From contig CANNZV010001192.1 in the NCBI GenBank assembly GCA_947561585.1, positions 1 to 64,000 of the forward strand: a stretch of 64,000 nt of DNA. Reading direction: 5' to 3'. Under the pieces are notes generated by a model. That model did no database searches. It was given only the letters and a program-made list of their open reading frames with translations, and was not told the DNA's origin. Source of the stretch: Caprella mutica (taxonomy: Eukaryota > Arthropoda > Malacostraca > Amphipoda > Caprellidae). Both the position numbers and the translations under genes were made by a program. This document shows positions 47,855-60,047 of this stretch, in pieces. The stretch's first letter is position 1. Each line of letters opens with the position of its first letter.

Positions 47855-48659
47855 AATGCGGGAGGAGAATCCAAACGTGTGACCATGAACAGAGCTTTAT
47901 TCAAAGAATGTAACAGCGCGCTACTGAAATATAAAAAAAAAGATTCTTAAAACTCTGAACAATAAAATTTACCTAATTAAACTTTACACATATTGGTATC
48001 AGAACAAACTAAAACTTTATTACATCAGTTAAAAATGGACAAATTCACCACGCCATGATAAATATAAAATATCTCTGCTAACAGTTAAAATATACAAATA
48101 GTAGCACATATTCCCAAATTAATCAGTAGTGGGATTTAGGTCAGTGAGCTCAATCACCGTCACCTCTTACATCATTAAACTACTTGTTACTATCCGCAAT
48201 AGATTCACTACTTCTCACCTGACTGTTTTGGATTCGTGTTTATTACACGGTGATAAAGTTTCTCCCAGCACTGCAATAGCCCTTCTACACTCCTTGTAAC
48301 TTAAGAACTTTTACTAGCAAAACTAATTTCAAACCGTCTCAAATAATCTAAACTAATGATCTACAATCTGAATAATTCAGGCACCAATCTAAAATAAGGC
48401 ATAGACTGAATAAATCAATCACAAAGGAACGACAGTACTAAATAAGGAATTGCTTCCTTCACCCACAAATTAAGGAGGCTGAAGGGAAGCGAACACCTGC
48501 TAACTTACGCACCATTCAAAATACACTAACTATATTCTACATACATTCTACTGCCCTACCTATCTCTCACACTGAACAATATTCGATTGAACACTATTTC
48601 AATATATGTCTCCCTCTGGTGGAGGAGTTTGTAAACTTAAATCATGAATGCATTTAATA
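47855..48659 (-). repeat. BEL/Pao 5' LTR
   Basis: 805 bases, identical in length to 40761-41565 and differing at one base. It is upstream of the polyprotein on the minus strand and so should hold the promoter. Confidence 0.93.
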
Positions 48660-49224
48660 ATATACGAATCTCTTATTTCAGGAATTGACAACCTATAGTC
48701 GTGAAAGACATTGACGAGAATTCAGATTGTACTTCTAAATAATAAATCTAAAACTGAAATGTTTATATTTCGTTTTCAATTTGACCTTGGTAAATCAATT
48801 AGCATATTTCTATATCAGTGCCTATGAGTAAGATGAATTGCACTAAAATATGGTTATTACCATATAACTTTACTACGTTAAGTTATTTAAGTCATCTAAC
48901 TACTTATTCATAAACTGACCTGATGAAGTTACTTTTTCAATCTAATCTATTAATTTACAACTAATAGCCATATATCAATTCATCGGATCGAAAACATTTC
49001 AAAAAGCAAGGATAGGTCTAGGAGATCAATTATTTTTGTAAATCAAAATAGTATGCATTTCACAGAAGCAAAAGTAGAAAATAATGAACATGTTAGATTT
49101 GGTCCTAGAAAATAAATAGTCTAATCATATTGATACCGGGACCTAACTAGAGATAATAATTTGATAGAGTAAATATAGTGACTGAAAAAGTCATGTAAAA
49201 AGTCTGGCTACTGCTAACCGTACC

Positions 49225-49782
49225 GATATTTCAACCTACACTAATAGTTGATATACATTTACTTAGTTTACTAGTAGTTGATATAACTAACACGAGATGT
49301 TGATATAACCTACACGAGTAGTTGATATAACCAACACGAGTAGTTGATATAACTAAAACGAGTAGTTGGTACAACCTACACGAGTAGTTGGTATAACCTA
49401 CTTGAGTAGTTAGTATAACCTACACGAGTAGTTGGTATAACCTACACAAGCAGTTGGTATAACCTACACAAGCAGTTGGTATAACACATAGGAGTGATTG
49501 GAGAAACATACACATTGTTCTGTAGTTGTTTTAACCATTACATTTAATTGGTTCAACCATCTTGAGTAGTTTTGACTATCACAGATAGTTGTTGTGACCA
49601 TCGGGAATTAAAAATAATCAACTCACATATGTGTTGTTTAAACCATCGTCAATTTAACTCATATTTAATAGTACCTGCAACTCACCACCTAGGTAGGCGC
49701 ACAGATAAACCATAAAATGTAGTCAAAACAAATCAAATATGATTTGATTCAACTAATCCTTTCTCTGTGTGTAGATTAAATA
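49225..49782. repeat. CACAGAGAAAG-ended repeat with 22-base array, copy 3 (family G)
   Basis: 49245-49500 holds about eleven degenerate units of gagtagttgatataacctac plus ac. The right end, read inwards, is cacagagaaaggattagttg followed by the aatcaaat palindrome and gtggtgagttgcag shared with 8774-8870. It is non-coding. Confidence 0.6.
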
Positions 49783-50079
49783 GTTTTAGGAAGCAAGAGA
49801 GTTTTAAAATAAAAGAAATGAAAATATGGCGAATGGCTAAAAATATACATTTAATTTTAGCGTTAAACATCTATTCTAATAATTTCACTCGTGTATTTAT
49901 TTATTCATTTATATATTTTTTTTAAATAGTTGATGTCCGCTTTTGATATTTTTTAATTGTTTTCATTCAATTTTTAAATGTATTCTCTCTATAAAATAAA
50001 TTAGATTAAACAGAAAAATAAATTTTATTTGAATTCACTAAAAGTATCCTAACAACGGGTAATAAATTACATTTAAAGA

Positions 50080-50110
50080 CCCGTTATTTTTTAACGGGCA
50101 AATACACTAG
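50080..50110 (+). mobile_element. Helitron-like 3' end
   Basis: A perfect stem-loop, cccgtta-ttttt-taacggg (50080-50098), then eight bases, then CTAG (50107-50110) followed by T. That is the canonical 3' end of Helitrons. The body and 5' end are not identified. Confidence 0.45.
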
Positions 50111-50349
50111 TTTCAAATATAAGTTAGAAATTACTAGTACAGTACCTGTGATTGAATCTGAATGATATTCCAGTGCGAGTATGTGTAATTGATACACATA
50201 TTCTGATTAAACAAAAAAATATCTCAATAGCCAAAATATAAATTTGATTTCTAAATAATTGGTGTCAATATTATTGTAGCCCGTAGTCATGATACTGCCA
50301 TAAATGTTTAGATTTTTCTTTTTATATGTATTTCTTAATAAAAATGTGA

Positions 50350-50705
50350 CACACGGACGGATACAGCTCTTATTATAGAAGAATAGAAGATAAGCAAAAC
50401 ATTATGAAATTGGTAGTAAACTATTAAAAACGAAATTCAAACTGAATCTTTAAAAGCTTCTTAATTAAAAGAAAATTGGTTGCAAATTAGTATTGAACTA
50501 AACATGAACTTAATACTTTTAACAAAGGTACACACATTAGCTCTGTTTCAATAATTCAGGAGTTAAGAAACAAACAAATCAAATTTAATTTATTCCAACT
50601 GCGGTAACAATATTTAGAACTTAGACGGCTAATCTTCCTCAACAAGTCATAAGTTAGCATCTATACTATAATAAGAGCCGCATCCGTCTGTCCGACGTCC
50701 GCGTG
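50350..50705. mobile_element. Pair of diverging Helitron-like 5' ends
   Basis: tctatactataataagagcc, then gcatccgtctgtccg, starts at 50660 and runs right. A related sequence running left (ataataagagctgtatccgt on the minus strand) lies at about 50350-50376. TC...TATAATAAGAG with an A before it fits Helitron 5' ends. Matching 3' ends were not found, so this is tentative. Confidence 0.35.
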
Positions 50706-53180
50706 TAACAAAATGGGTTAAAAAGTCATTCTATTAACAGCGCCTCACAAAGAAGAACTAATTGTAAAGAAAAACTAATAATTTGCTGCAGTATCATTGA
50801 TACGGAGTGACACTAATATGAATAATTGAAAATACAATAGATTTGACCCTAAAAAGTAAAAAAAAATTTTTTTAAATAAGTTAAATATATTGTTTATGTA
50901 TGCATTTTAATATAATCCTATACCCATTATAATAATTGAACTCTCACTGATTGAGCAATAAGTACTGTACTAGTTATGATAACTATAGCTAACTTTGATA
51001 TTATATAAGTTTATACTTCTGTTAAAATGTATCTCATTTATCTTGAAGTGTATAGCAAACCTTTTTAATAAATATTAAGTGATATATTAATGGTGGAATA
51101 TCGTCACATTCACCCCTAAGTATATAAGAGGATTGCATCTATAAATATATAAAATAAGATTCGTTAGCAGTGTTGGATTGATTGGAACTCCTTAAAGGAT
51201 ATATCAGAGGAATGAAAGTTTTTCTTTTCATGTTCCAGATCTCTTATCTACTCGAGCAGGATTTGCAAAGTAACAATGTACCCAGTAATTGCTCTGTCAG
51301 CTCGATATAACACATTGTGTGTAGGAGTAACAGTGTCTAATGATGAACCTTTAACTATAATTATTCATAGAATGGTGTTGTTTTGTTTAGCTCATTTATA
51401 TTACAATTCTATTTGTTTAATTACATGCTTTTGTTTACCATATTTAGATCTAGTAATAATGTGATACCAAAATGGAGCATTAAATCAACTAACCTAGCCC
51501 TCTAAAGTTAATGACTATTCAATTGTAAGATCACCAGAATAAGAATTCATTTGAAATTGAGATAACAAGCAATAAAATGAATCAAATGTTACTCATCGCA
51601 CACTGAGTAGGATATAGGTACTATAATAATATGGGTGAAATATTTTAATTCAATATCGATTACTTAAAGTTGTAAAACGTAAAATGCTCATATACTAATA
51701 TAGCTATGTAAGAAAACATAAAATGTTAATTCATAGAATTTGTATTCCTAATCACAGCGAATGTTTATATTATATTTCTGATAAAATAAGATAAAAAATC
51801 CAAATAGGTTATGCATATTAATAATTCAGTCAATTCCTTTCTCATTTTCGAAACCTTTCTTCATAACGAATGAAGATATTTCTCGATTATTAACCTGATT
51901 CTCTCTTTGACATTTGTTACAATTCAATTTTATATTACATCAATGTCTAGTGAATTTAATTCACGCTAATTGAAAAAAAAACACAATCAAGATAAGTGTT
52001 ATAGTTTCACTAAATTCAAATGTAATAGAAATTGTTTTTTGGTTTACTATAGCGATATTTTTTACAATAACTTAGTATTTATTCCTTTCTAGATTACAAG
52101 TATAGAAATTTCAACTTGCTTGTTCATTTCATGTTTGTTTAAAAAGCGCATTAGAAAAGATAAACTCAATCTCGTAATTATATTCAAGCCAAACAGGTAG
52201 TAGATTCACCAAATGTCTTCTTCAAACGGAATTAACTGAAAAACCTGAAACATATTTTTTGGAGGTTTTTGACTTTATATGACTTTATATGAAATACACT
52301 TCACTATCCATCGTATAGCAAAATTGTCGTATATGAACCGTTCTATATAAGCTACTCAATTCAATATAAGCTACCGAATATATAGCTCCTAGCTACTATA
52401 ATGGGCTTGAGGATATTAATAATTGTTTGTATATATTTATTTGAATCTCAAAATATGTATATATCTTTTTTTCTTTTTTTATGTGGTCGAACTTGTAAGT
52501 AATCTTTTTTGATATCTTCAATAAACTTTATCATTCAATAAACTTTATCAATTATATATCAAACTAATTGAAATCAATTTACAATTTTGGGAGAAAAAAT
52601 TTACGTCGATATATAATTACATAAAGTTTATATTATTTTTCAAATACAATATTGAAAATGAACAATAATATACATCCACTGCTATTTCTGTTAGTGTAAA
52701 TTATACAATAAAATGTAACACTAGAATTAAAATATATATAGGTATCTCATTTTTGGTTTGCGCACCGATAATTAATAAATCAAATTCTCTCATAAAGTTA
52801 CTGGTAAATTGTTTGATAAAAACGGTTTTTTGATTATTAGCCAAACCTTTGGTCAAATCATAAAGTGATGGTGCAGTTGACACATGAAAACAAGTTGGGT
52901 TTTCATACCTGTTTACAGTTCATGAATTACGGCTAAATGTAATGTAAATTGTGTGAAGATCAGCGGTCAAATTCATATCAATCGCTTTTAGTGAAGGCTT
53001 TGGCCCTTAAATTTCTTCAGGTTGTTAGTCTCTCTGTGAGGTACACACAATAATTACACCAACCTAAATTACCAATAATTATAAACAGATCATAATTCAA
53101 GAAGTTTTGTTCTAAAATTTCAATTTCACGTGAATGTTTGGTCATGCGATCAGGTCAAGTGACTCTATTTCATGTGGCTA
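50706..53180. other. AT-rich stretch, nothing recognised
   Basis: No supportable gene or element end. The short open frames here look like chance. Confidence 0.35.
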
Positions 53181-53303
53181 TACAGTGTGTTTCAACATTT
53201 TTGATATTTTTCAGTGGCTTTTTTCGTAGTTATACTGACGAAAAAAAAATACACCAAAATTTTCAGGAAGAGGGGATTTTTGATGATTAATAACAAGAAA
53301 TAC

Positions 53304-54211
53304 GGTATCCAGCGGATTTTCCGAAAACTAATTCGCCGAAACCGAATTCTTCGAAAACTAATTCGCCGAACCGGATTCTCCGAATACGAATTTGTCGAAA
53401 CCCAAATTTGTCGAAAACTGATTTGGTGAAGTGAATATTATACCGAAAGACAAATTTACCGAAAGACAAATTTACCAAAAGACAAATTTACCGAAAGACA
53501 AATTTACCGAAAGACAAATTTACCGAAAAACAAATTTACCGAAAAACTTATTTAAAACAAAATGTAAAATTACACAAAACAAAACACGAAACAACGAAAT
53601 CATAACCCAGTAAACATGAATGTATCTATTCGATGTCTAAACGACTCTGTATAACCTCTCTTCCGACATCGAATACCAGTAACAAATTAGACATGGTGAC
53701 ATCAGGTGACATCAATCCGATATCCGTTTGCTCCACTAAACCGCATCATATCAAGTATATTTGGCATCGAAGCGATACCGTTATAACTTCGTTGAATAGA
53801 AAGATAAATTACGACATCCAACATACATAGGGATTCTGCATCGAACAGACGCCTAATTGTATATCTAATATGCTTCGAAACGATATCCACTTGCATCTAA
53901 TAAATAAATTAATTGAAATTGAAAACTGTTACTTCATTGATATAACGTACTGTACGTTTAGATGAATATCAATTTGATTAATGTTACATAATGTTACATA
54001 TTAATTAAATGGGAAGAAATGAAGTGATGTGTCTGGGTATCGATCGTGGGTCTTTCTGTTCTCGTGCCTGTACCTTCCGTATTTCAGAAAATTTGTTTCC
54101 AGTCAATTTAGGTTTAGGCAAAAACACGTATTCGGAGAATCTGTTTCGGCGAATTCGTTTTCAGCCAATTTGGTTACGCCCAATTCGTTTTCGGAAAATT
54201 AGCCTAGACCC
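53304..54211. mobile_element. Foldback-like array-ended element (family F), nested in mariner
   Basis: The left end starts ggtatccagcggattttccg and the right end, read inwards, is gggtctaggctaattttccg. Both continue as degenerate 18-21 base units of ccgaaaactaattcg (53310-53428; inverted at 54115-54200). A second array of a 17-base unit (accgaaagacaaattt, 53445-53550) lies inside the left end. The flanks are aagaaatac (53295-53303) and agaaaatac (54212-54220), 7 of 9 matching. 908 bases, non-coding. Confidence 0.75.
53445..53550. repeat. 17-base tandem array
   Basis: About six units of accgaaagacaaattt, part of the family F element. Confidence 0.85.
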
Positions 54212-54223
54212 AGAAAATACATA

Positions 54224-55220
54224 TTATAGAAGTTGCTGGAAGTGGCCTCCATTTTGCTGCACACAGAGGTACGCCCGCTTAGAAACATTAAGTGCTACAC
54301 CCTGAAGGACATACTCGCGATGTTCTACTGAAAATCTCTTCACAAGATTGATAAGTTCGTCCACTGTAGTTGATTTTGCAGAATACACTTCTTTTTTAGC
54401 TAAGGCCCACTAATAAAAATCAGAAGGAATCAAATCTGGAGAATGCGCTGGCCACGCAATCTGTGTTCCATGGCTGATGACTCTGACTCCAAACTTGTTC
54501 AACAGGAATTCATTGGCGTTAGTGGTGCAATGGGCAGGAGCACTGTCCTTCATCAACTATATACCTTGTCTTGAAGCACATGAACGAAAAGTGGGCCAAA
54601 TATTTTCTTGCAGCAACTCATGGTAACAGTCTCCATTCAATATCTTGCGTCTTCCTTTTCCATCCATGGAGGCATGAACGACTGGAACTTTACCGTTAAC
54701 AGTAGCAACAAAATGCATAACCTTCTCATCATTTCTATTGTTAGATTCGACAATCTCATTGGTACTATTTAGTAAAAGACAAAGTATCATTCAAGCAAAA
54801 AAAATTTCATTGGTCCAGATAACTTTCAACACAAATATTTCATTATCTGGCTGATCCAAGAGCCACCGGCAGAATTTGAGTCGCTATTCCTTATGGGCTT
54901 TCGTTTTTGGATGCACAGCCATATCAAGATAGAACCGCATGTTAAGGTCTTTCTTGAGGATTCTCCAATAAGTAGTTGAAGAAATGTCGAAAAGAGGCGC
55001 TAATTTCCTGACCGAGCTTATTGATTTTACATCCAAAAATGTTCTGACCTCTTCGACTTTTTTTGACGTTCTCTTTGTGGGAACTCCTGATTTCTTCTTT
55101 CGAAAATTGTTCCATTCCTGTCGAAATCCCGATTTATTCTTATAAAATAAATCAATTTGAACTGTTCTCTTGCTTTTCCAGATATCTTGTACTTTTGCAG
55201 AAACATACGTCTGATCATTG
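54224..55220 (-). pseudogene. Tc1/mariner transposase relic
   Basis: Would cut and paste DNA at TA sites. Seen from the N-terminus: a helix-turn-helix region (SVRKLAPLFDISSTTYWRIL), KFCRWLLDQPDNE, then VIWTNEIFF where a catalytic aspartate is expected but Asn is seen. Then come VMHFVATVNGKVPVV, DSAPAHCT (second acidic position), WPAHSPDLIPSDFY (third), and a C-terminus ending NGGHFQQLL at 54226. Several stops interrupt it (near 54886, 54793, 54557 and after SDFY). A frame change was not evident. It is clearly dead. The stop codon is only a few bases from the right edge of the nested family F element. Confidence 0.8.
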
Positions 55221-55278
55221 CTGGGGAAGATGTTGTCCCAAATGCTCTTATTATAAATTCTTATTATTATAATTATAA

Positions 55279-55704
55279 ATGAGGATGATGCCAACATGAT
55301 ACCAACCGTATTGTAGCAAATAATCCTGGATTGCAACACATAGAATAAATACGAAGCATTATCGCTGGAGCGGAAGAGGTTAAAATTGATTGGAATATAA
55401 CACAAAATGCAATGTATTTCAAGTACACCCCGTTGACATCAGTTGAAGTAGAAAAGAGCTATGTTTTTTTCTGTTTTTAGAGATATTCGGTGATAGCTCA
55501 GTAACATTTTAAGTTTTGAAAAGCTCCTTTCTACTTCAACTGATGTCAACAGGGTGTACTTGAAATACATTGCATTTTGTGTTATATTCCAATCAATTTT
55601 CACCTCTTCCGCTCCAGCGATAATACTTCGTATTTATTCTATGTGTTGCAATCCAGGATTATTTGCTACAATACGGTTGGTATCATGTTGGTATCATCCT
55701 CATT
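55279..55704. repeat. Large inverted repeat (about 183-base arms, 60-base centre)
   Basis: 55279-55461 and 55522-55704 are inverted copies with few mismatches (for example cacatagaataaatacgaag against cttcgtatttattctatgtg). The arms are the mariner end plus agttgaagtagaaa flanking sequence. It looks like two mariner ends head to head. Confidence 0.9.
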
Positions 55705-56758
55705 CAAATCTACAAAATTTACACTCTTACACCTACGTATGTTTAGCTGTTTTAAAGTTTGATACAACATTTGATTTCTTGTAACTACTTAACTTCACAT
55801 TGCATGGCTTGCATTTCAAAACACCGTTTTCATTGCATAACATCAAAATTCATCAACTAAATTCTGTATCCTGACGTTATCAGACCGCTTAAAGCGTCTT
55901 CACTCATGTCAGGAATTCGTCCGGGACGTTGCTCTCCTCTCAGTGATTCCCCTTTCTGGACATTGAAAACAAAACAAGTTTGATAATTTGATAATCTTTC
56001 ATTATAACAAATTTAACAAAAAACTATTATGATTGTATTGAGAATTATTAGAAGATCTATGGAATTTATAACAATTATAGGTATTGATACTAATTGTAAA
56101 AAGTTAAATGATATGCATTATATACATTTTCTTATATGATCAAAGATGTACTTACCCTACATCAGAGCTACATGAGACACTGTACTCTCTTCAAAGAGAA
56201 CTGAGTGGAATGCAACAGAGTAAGTTTCAGATGCAATTACAAGTGAATCAAATTAAGAGGAGTGTTCTTAACCTGATCATCTACAGTGCAATATATAAAT
56301 ATAAAAGTAGAGTCGTTCTATTGCATATGTTATTTGAACAAAGTCAGAGAAAGGAGGTAAAGGACCTATTTGGATTGAATAATTAAAAATTTAATAATAT
56401 AATACTGTACTTCATAGAATTAAAAGATTTTGATTCACTAAAATGCAAACATATTTGTTGGAATCAGTTTGAAATTACAAGCAATTGACTTTGATTAGTG
56501 AATAGTGATTCTATAAACTTGTACTAGAATGTTATCATTTTCTATCATACAGAGTTATATAACATTAAAACTAAATGACAAAAGATATAAGAGAGCCCGG
56601 TATCACATATTCTCAACTATTTATTATCAACAAATTAGAGACAATTTTAGATAGAGTTGAATAACCATTGTGAGAGGTTGTGTGATGCGCGTGTACTCAA
56701 TCATATAAAATTGGTAATGAATTGAGCATTTTGAAATATTATGGTTTCTACTTAATGT

Positions 56759-56830
56759 AAAAGTTTTGGTGGGGTCATAGAATATTATGTGGAGCACCTC
56801 TGATTCTTCTTTGGCCCCACCAAAACTTTC
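56759..56830. repeat. Hairpin repeat
   Basis: aaagttttggtgggg and ccccaccaaaacttt are perfect inverted partners, 36 bases apart. Probably a tiny MITE. Confidence 0.6.
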
Positions 56831-57359
56831 ACTCAGGCTAATAATTTAGGTAAACTCATCTTCACGTACCCACATTTTTTTTGATATATAGATATATATT
56901 AAGTATAGAATTAAAATTATCATGATGACCTGAATATACAGGAATATCTCATTTATTTCAAAATTACCTGTTTCAAAGGATAAATTGGGTAAAGGTATAA
57001 TATTAACATTCATTTATGTAATCCTTACATTATTTAGCAGAATTATTCAATATGAATACTCATTCGATTCGATAATTTTTTTAATTTTCACTTCGATAAT
57101 TTTGGAAATTTTAACTTCGATAACTTTGGATTGAATTTGTGAAAAACTCGATCCTCTTTATTTCATCGGCATTGAGATTCCGGGAAGCTCATCGCATGGC
57201 TGACTTCAGAGAGATAATATAAGGGGGTAGATTAACTTTAGACTTTTCTTGAATCACGCTTATCTAGTATTGAGACTCGGAGAGCTATTAGGCCAAATTT
57301 CATTCAAAAACAAATAAGGAAACTAGGGAAGATGAAAGTACGAATTTTTTTTTGCCTCA

Positions 57360-57735
57360 ACCCACGTAGCAAAATTTATTGGGACAATATTGCCCCAATA
57401 TTGTGTCCAATATTGAGGCAATATCAATTCCAATATTGCCCCAATACTCGGATTTGTAATCTTGGGGCAATATTGTGTACAGTGTTTCGCCAATATTAAC
57501 CACAATATTGCCCCAATATTGGGGTGATATTGAGACAGTATTGCCCCAATATTGTTTATAAGTACTACACAATATTGGGGCAATATTTTGTACATTATTT
57601 CCCCAATATCGACTACAATATTGCTCCAACATTGGGACAGTATTGTATTTAATTACTACACAATATTGTGGTAACATTGGGTTTGTTATAACTCCAATAT
57701 TACCATAACTTTGGGGCAATATTTAATACTGACAT
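57360..57735. repeat. Array end (family H): caatattgcccc repeats
   Basis: Starts cccacgtagcaaaatttatt and continues with more than fifteen copies of the palindromic core caatattg with cccc spacers. It is non-coding; the open frames are repeat artefacts. Its probable opposite end is at 61920-62069. Confidence 0.8.
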
Positions 57736-57789
57736 AAATTGTAGTTAAGTATACTACACAATATTAAAAGTATGAGATCCATCATCTGG

Positions 57790-58890
57790 ATTTCGATAGT
57801 ATGAAGAGCTGTAACAATGTTAAAATTGGATAAATAATGAAAAAAATGGTAACTATTTAAATAATTCAAAAAATATATACATTGATGGATTCAAGTAAGT
57901 AATTCATGTTGCAATACTTACACTTATCAAGTGAAATATATCTAGCGATGTGTGTTTTCATGAAGAAACTGCTTGTAGTTCAGTTAAGAGATGTACACAA
58001 ATAACAACAGCAAGGTACCATGGATCTCAATAGGTTACATCATGAGCACCAAGGCTGTTAATCATTGAATGTACATCATCTTACATTTATCTCTCCTGCA
58101 GTAGGACTACCGATGTCATATCCAGGTGTCGAATAAGCTGTAGCTACATTCGCCATTCTATTTGCTGTTGAGTGGGGTGGGGTGGAGCAGCCATGCTGAT
58201 GGGTGTTCAGAATACAAACATCAAGGATCATAACTGAAATAATAAGGAAAATTAACATTTAGATCTTCATTAAGGATTAAAAAAGAAATAAAGTAGTACA
58301 AAGAGCATTTCCACCAACACCTTACACATGAAAAATAATTTAAACTGTTATCACTATTCAATTAAATAAAAGTATTTAATAAAAACAAAATCAATTTCAT
58401 CTTTATAAATAAGAATTATACTAGAAACGTTAACAGGCACTGCAAGACGCACTCAGTCTTTTAGATTTGACATAGCCCAGACTATAATTCATTAAAAATT
58501 CCACCAACTGTGACTTGTAGGTGGAACTTTTTCCTTTAAGAGTAATATTCTAGCTAAGTCAGTGGAATTTTAGCTATGTTGATTGGGAAAGTAGTTATTA
58601 ATTATAAATCAAAGGAGGATACAGACATCATTAAGCCCTTGGATAAGTAACAAGAATAGCTAATTTAGGTTTCCCCAAAATTGTTTTCAGTTTCCCCACT
58701 TTGGGGGAAACCTACCTTGCCAACCCTGAATAGCATATAAACATAATTTTGATTTCATAGGTATATATACATAAAAATACAATTATATTAATGACTAATA
58801 TTATATAATGATAGCTACTTGAATTAATAAATTAATCAAAATTTCACCAATAAGCAATAGCTAGGCATAAAAATCAGACAATTTATTTGA
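57790..58890. other. AT-rich stretch, little recognised
   Basis: Includes a block (58495-58590) with ttccaccaactgtgac and gtcagtggaattttagct, related to the 60.0-60.7 kb palindromes. No gene seen. Confidence 0.4.
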
Positions 58891-58899
58891 TAAGCTAAC

Positions 58900-59815
58900 T
58901 GATTGAAAGATATTTGAACAGACCGATAGTAAATTAAATAACTTCCGATGTTGCGAAAAGAACAGACTGATAATAAATTAATTAGATATGCACCGATACC
59001 ATATTAGTAACCGATACCAAGTCCGATACTAGTTACTTTTTAAAAGTATAATACAGTTAATTAATTAACTTACAATGTTGCAAAAAGAACAGACCGATAG
59101 TGAATTAATTAACTTCCAATGTTGCAAAAAGGACGGACTGATAGTAAATTAATTATAGATGCACCGATACCATATTAGTAACCGATACCGATACCAGTTA
59201 CTATATATTCAAAAGTATAATACAGTTAATTAATTAACTTCCAATGTTGCAAAAAGAACAGACTGATAGTGAATTAATTAACTTCCAATGTTGCAAAAAG
59301 GACGGACTGATAGTAAATTAATTAGAGATGCACCGATACCATATTAGTAACTGATACCAAGTCCGATACCAGTTACTATTCAAAAGTATAATACAGTTAA
59401 TTAATTAACTTCCAATGTTGCAAAAAGAACAGACTGATAGTAAATTATTTAACTTCTAATGTTGCAAAAAGAACGGAATGATAGTTAATTAATTAACTTC
59501 CAATGTTGCGAAAAAGAAGGGACTGATGGTAAATTAAATAACTTCCAATATTGCAAAAAGAATGGACTGATAGTAAATTAAATAGCTTACAATGTTGCAA
59601 AAAGAACAGACTGATAGTAAATTAATTAGAGATACACTAATACCATATTAGTAACCGATACCAGTACCAATTACAGTTACTTAAAAATTCTGGTGACCGA
59701 TACCGCTACCAAGTCCGATACCAGTTACTTTTTAAAAGTATAATACAGTTAATTAATTAACTTCCAATGTTGCATAAAGAATGGACTGATAGTACCTAAA
59801 TTAAGTAACTTACAA
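58900..59815. repeat. Higher-order satellite, about 170-base unit
   Basis: Alternates two blocks. One is an about 44-base subunit (ttccaatgttgcaaaaagaa, then cagactgatagtaaattaatta). The other is a block with repeated ccgatacc (gcaccgataccatattagta). The second block starts near 58989, 59158 and 59329, a spacing of 169-171 bases, then 59632 after extra subunits. Confidence 0.85.
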
Positions 59816-60047
59816 ATTACAATATATAATGGAAAACATCAATATAATCAGTAAATATATGAATGATCAAAATAGAATATTTCTGAAGTTTAGTTCAAAT
59901 TTTCAATCTTCCCAATTGTCAGTTGATATGATTATGATCATCAAATCATTCAAATGCACACTGGCTTCAGTATCCAAAAATCCAGTCTGTATTTGGTGCA
60001 CAAAATCTGAAAACCATGTTTGAAAGTGTGGCAGGAAAGTCGACAGT

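Larger units (their letters stand above)
40761..48659 (-). mobile_element. BEL/Pao LTR retrotransposon, apparently intact and very young
   Basis: Two 805-base LTRs in direct orientation (40761-41565 and 47855-48659) differ, by my base-by-base reading, at one position only (near 41447 against 48541). The internal region holds a single uninterrupted polyprotein on the minus strand. The flanks carry a matching atatac (40755-40760 and 48660-48665), consistent with a 5-6 base target duplication. The exact edge is ambiguous because tatac also precedes the internal side of the other LTR. The target is an AT microsatellite. Everything needed for mobility appears present. Transcription is unknown. Confidence 0.95.
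53183..55432 (-). mobile_element. mariner-type transposon with nested insertion
   Basis: The left edge (ta-cagtgtgtttcaac) and the right edge read inwards (cggggtgtacttgaaa) are weakly similar inverted termini. Between them on the minus strand lies a decayed Tc1/mariner transposase (54224-55220). Removing the nested 53304-54211 element and its 9-base duplication leaves about 1.33 kb, the usual mariner size. The right end is mirrored by a second, opposite copy (see 55279-55704). Confidence 0.6.

Noticed and set aside
49245..49500. Possible CRISPR array
   Set aside because: The units are contiguous with no spacers, and the context is eukaryotic transposon DNA.
55554..55784. Open frame starting MYLKYIAFCVIF
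   Set aside because: It lies in the right arm of the inverted repeat and mirrors the minus-strand frame start in the left arm; it is not a separate gene.
57323..57719. Open frames of 90 and 120 codons, minus strand
   Set aside because: They are translations of caatattgcccc repeats.
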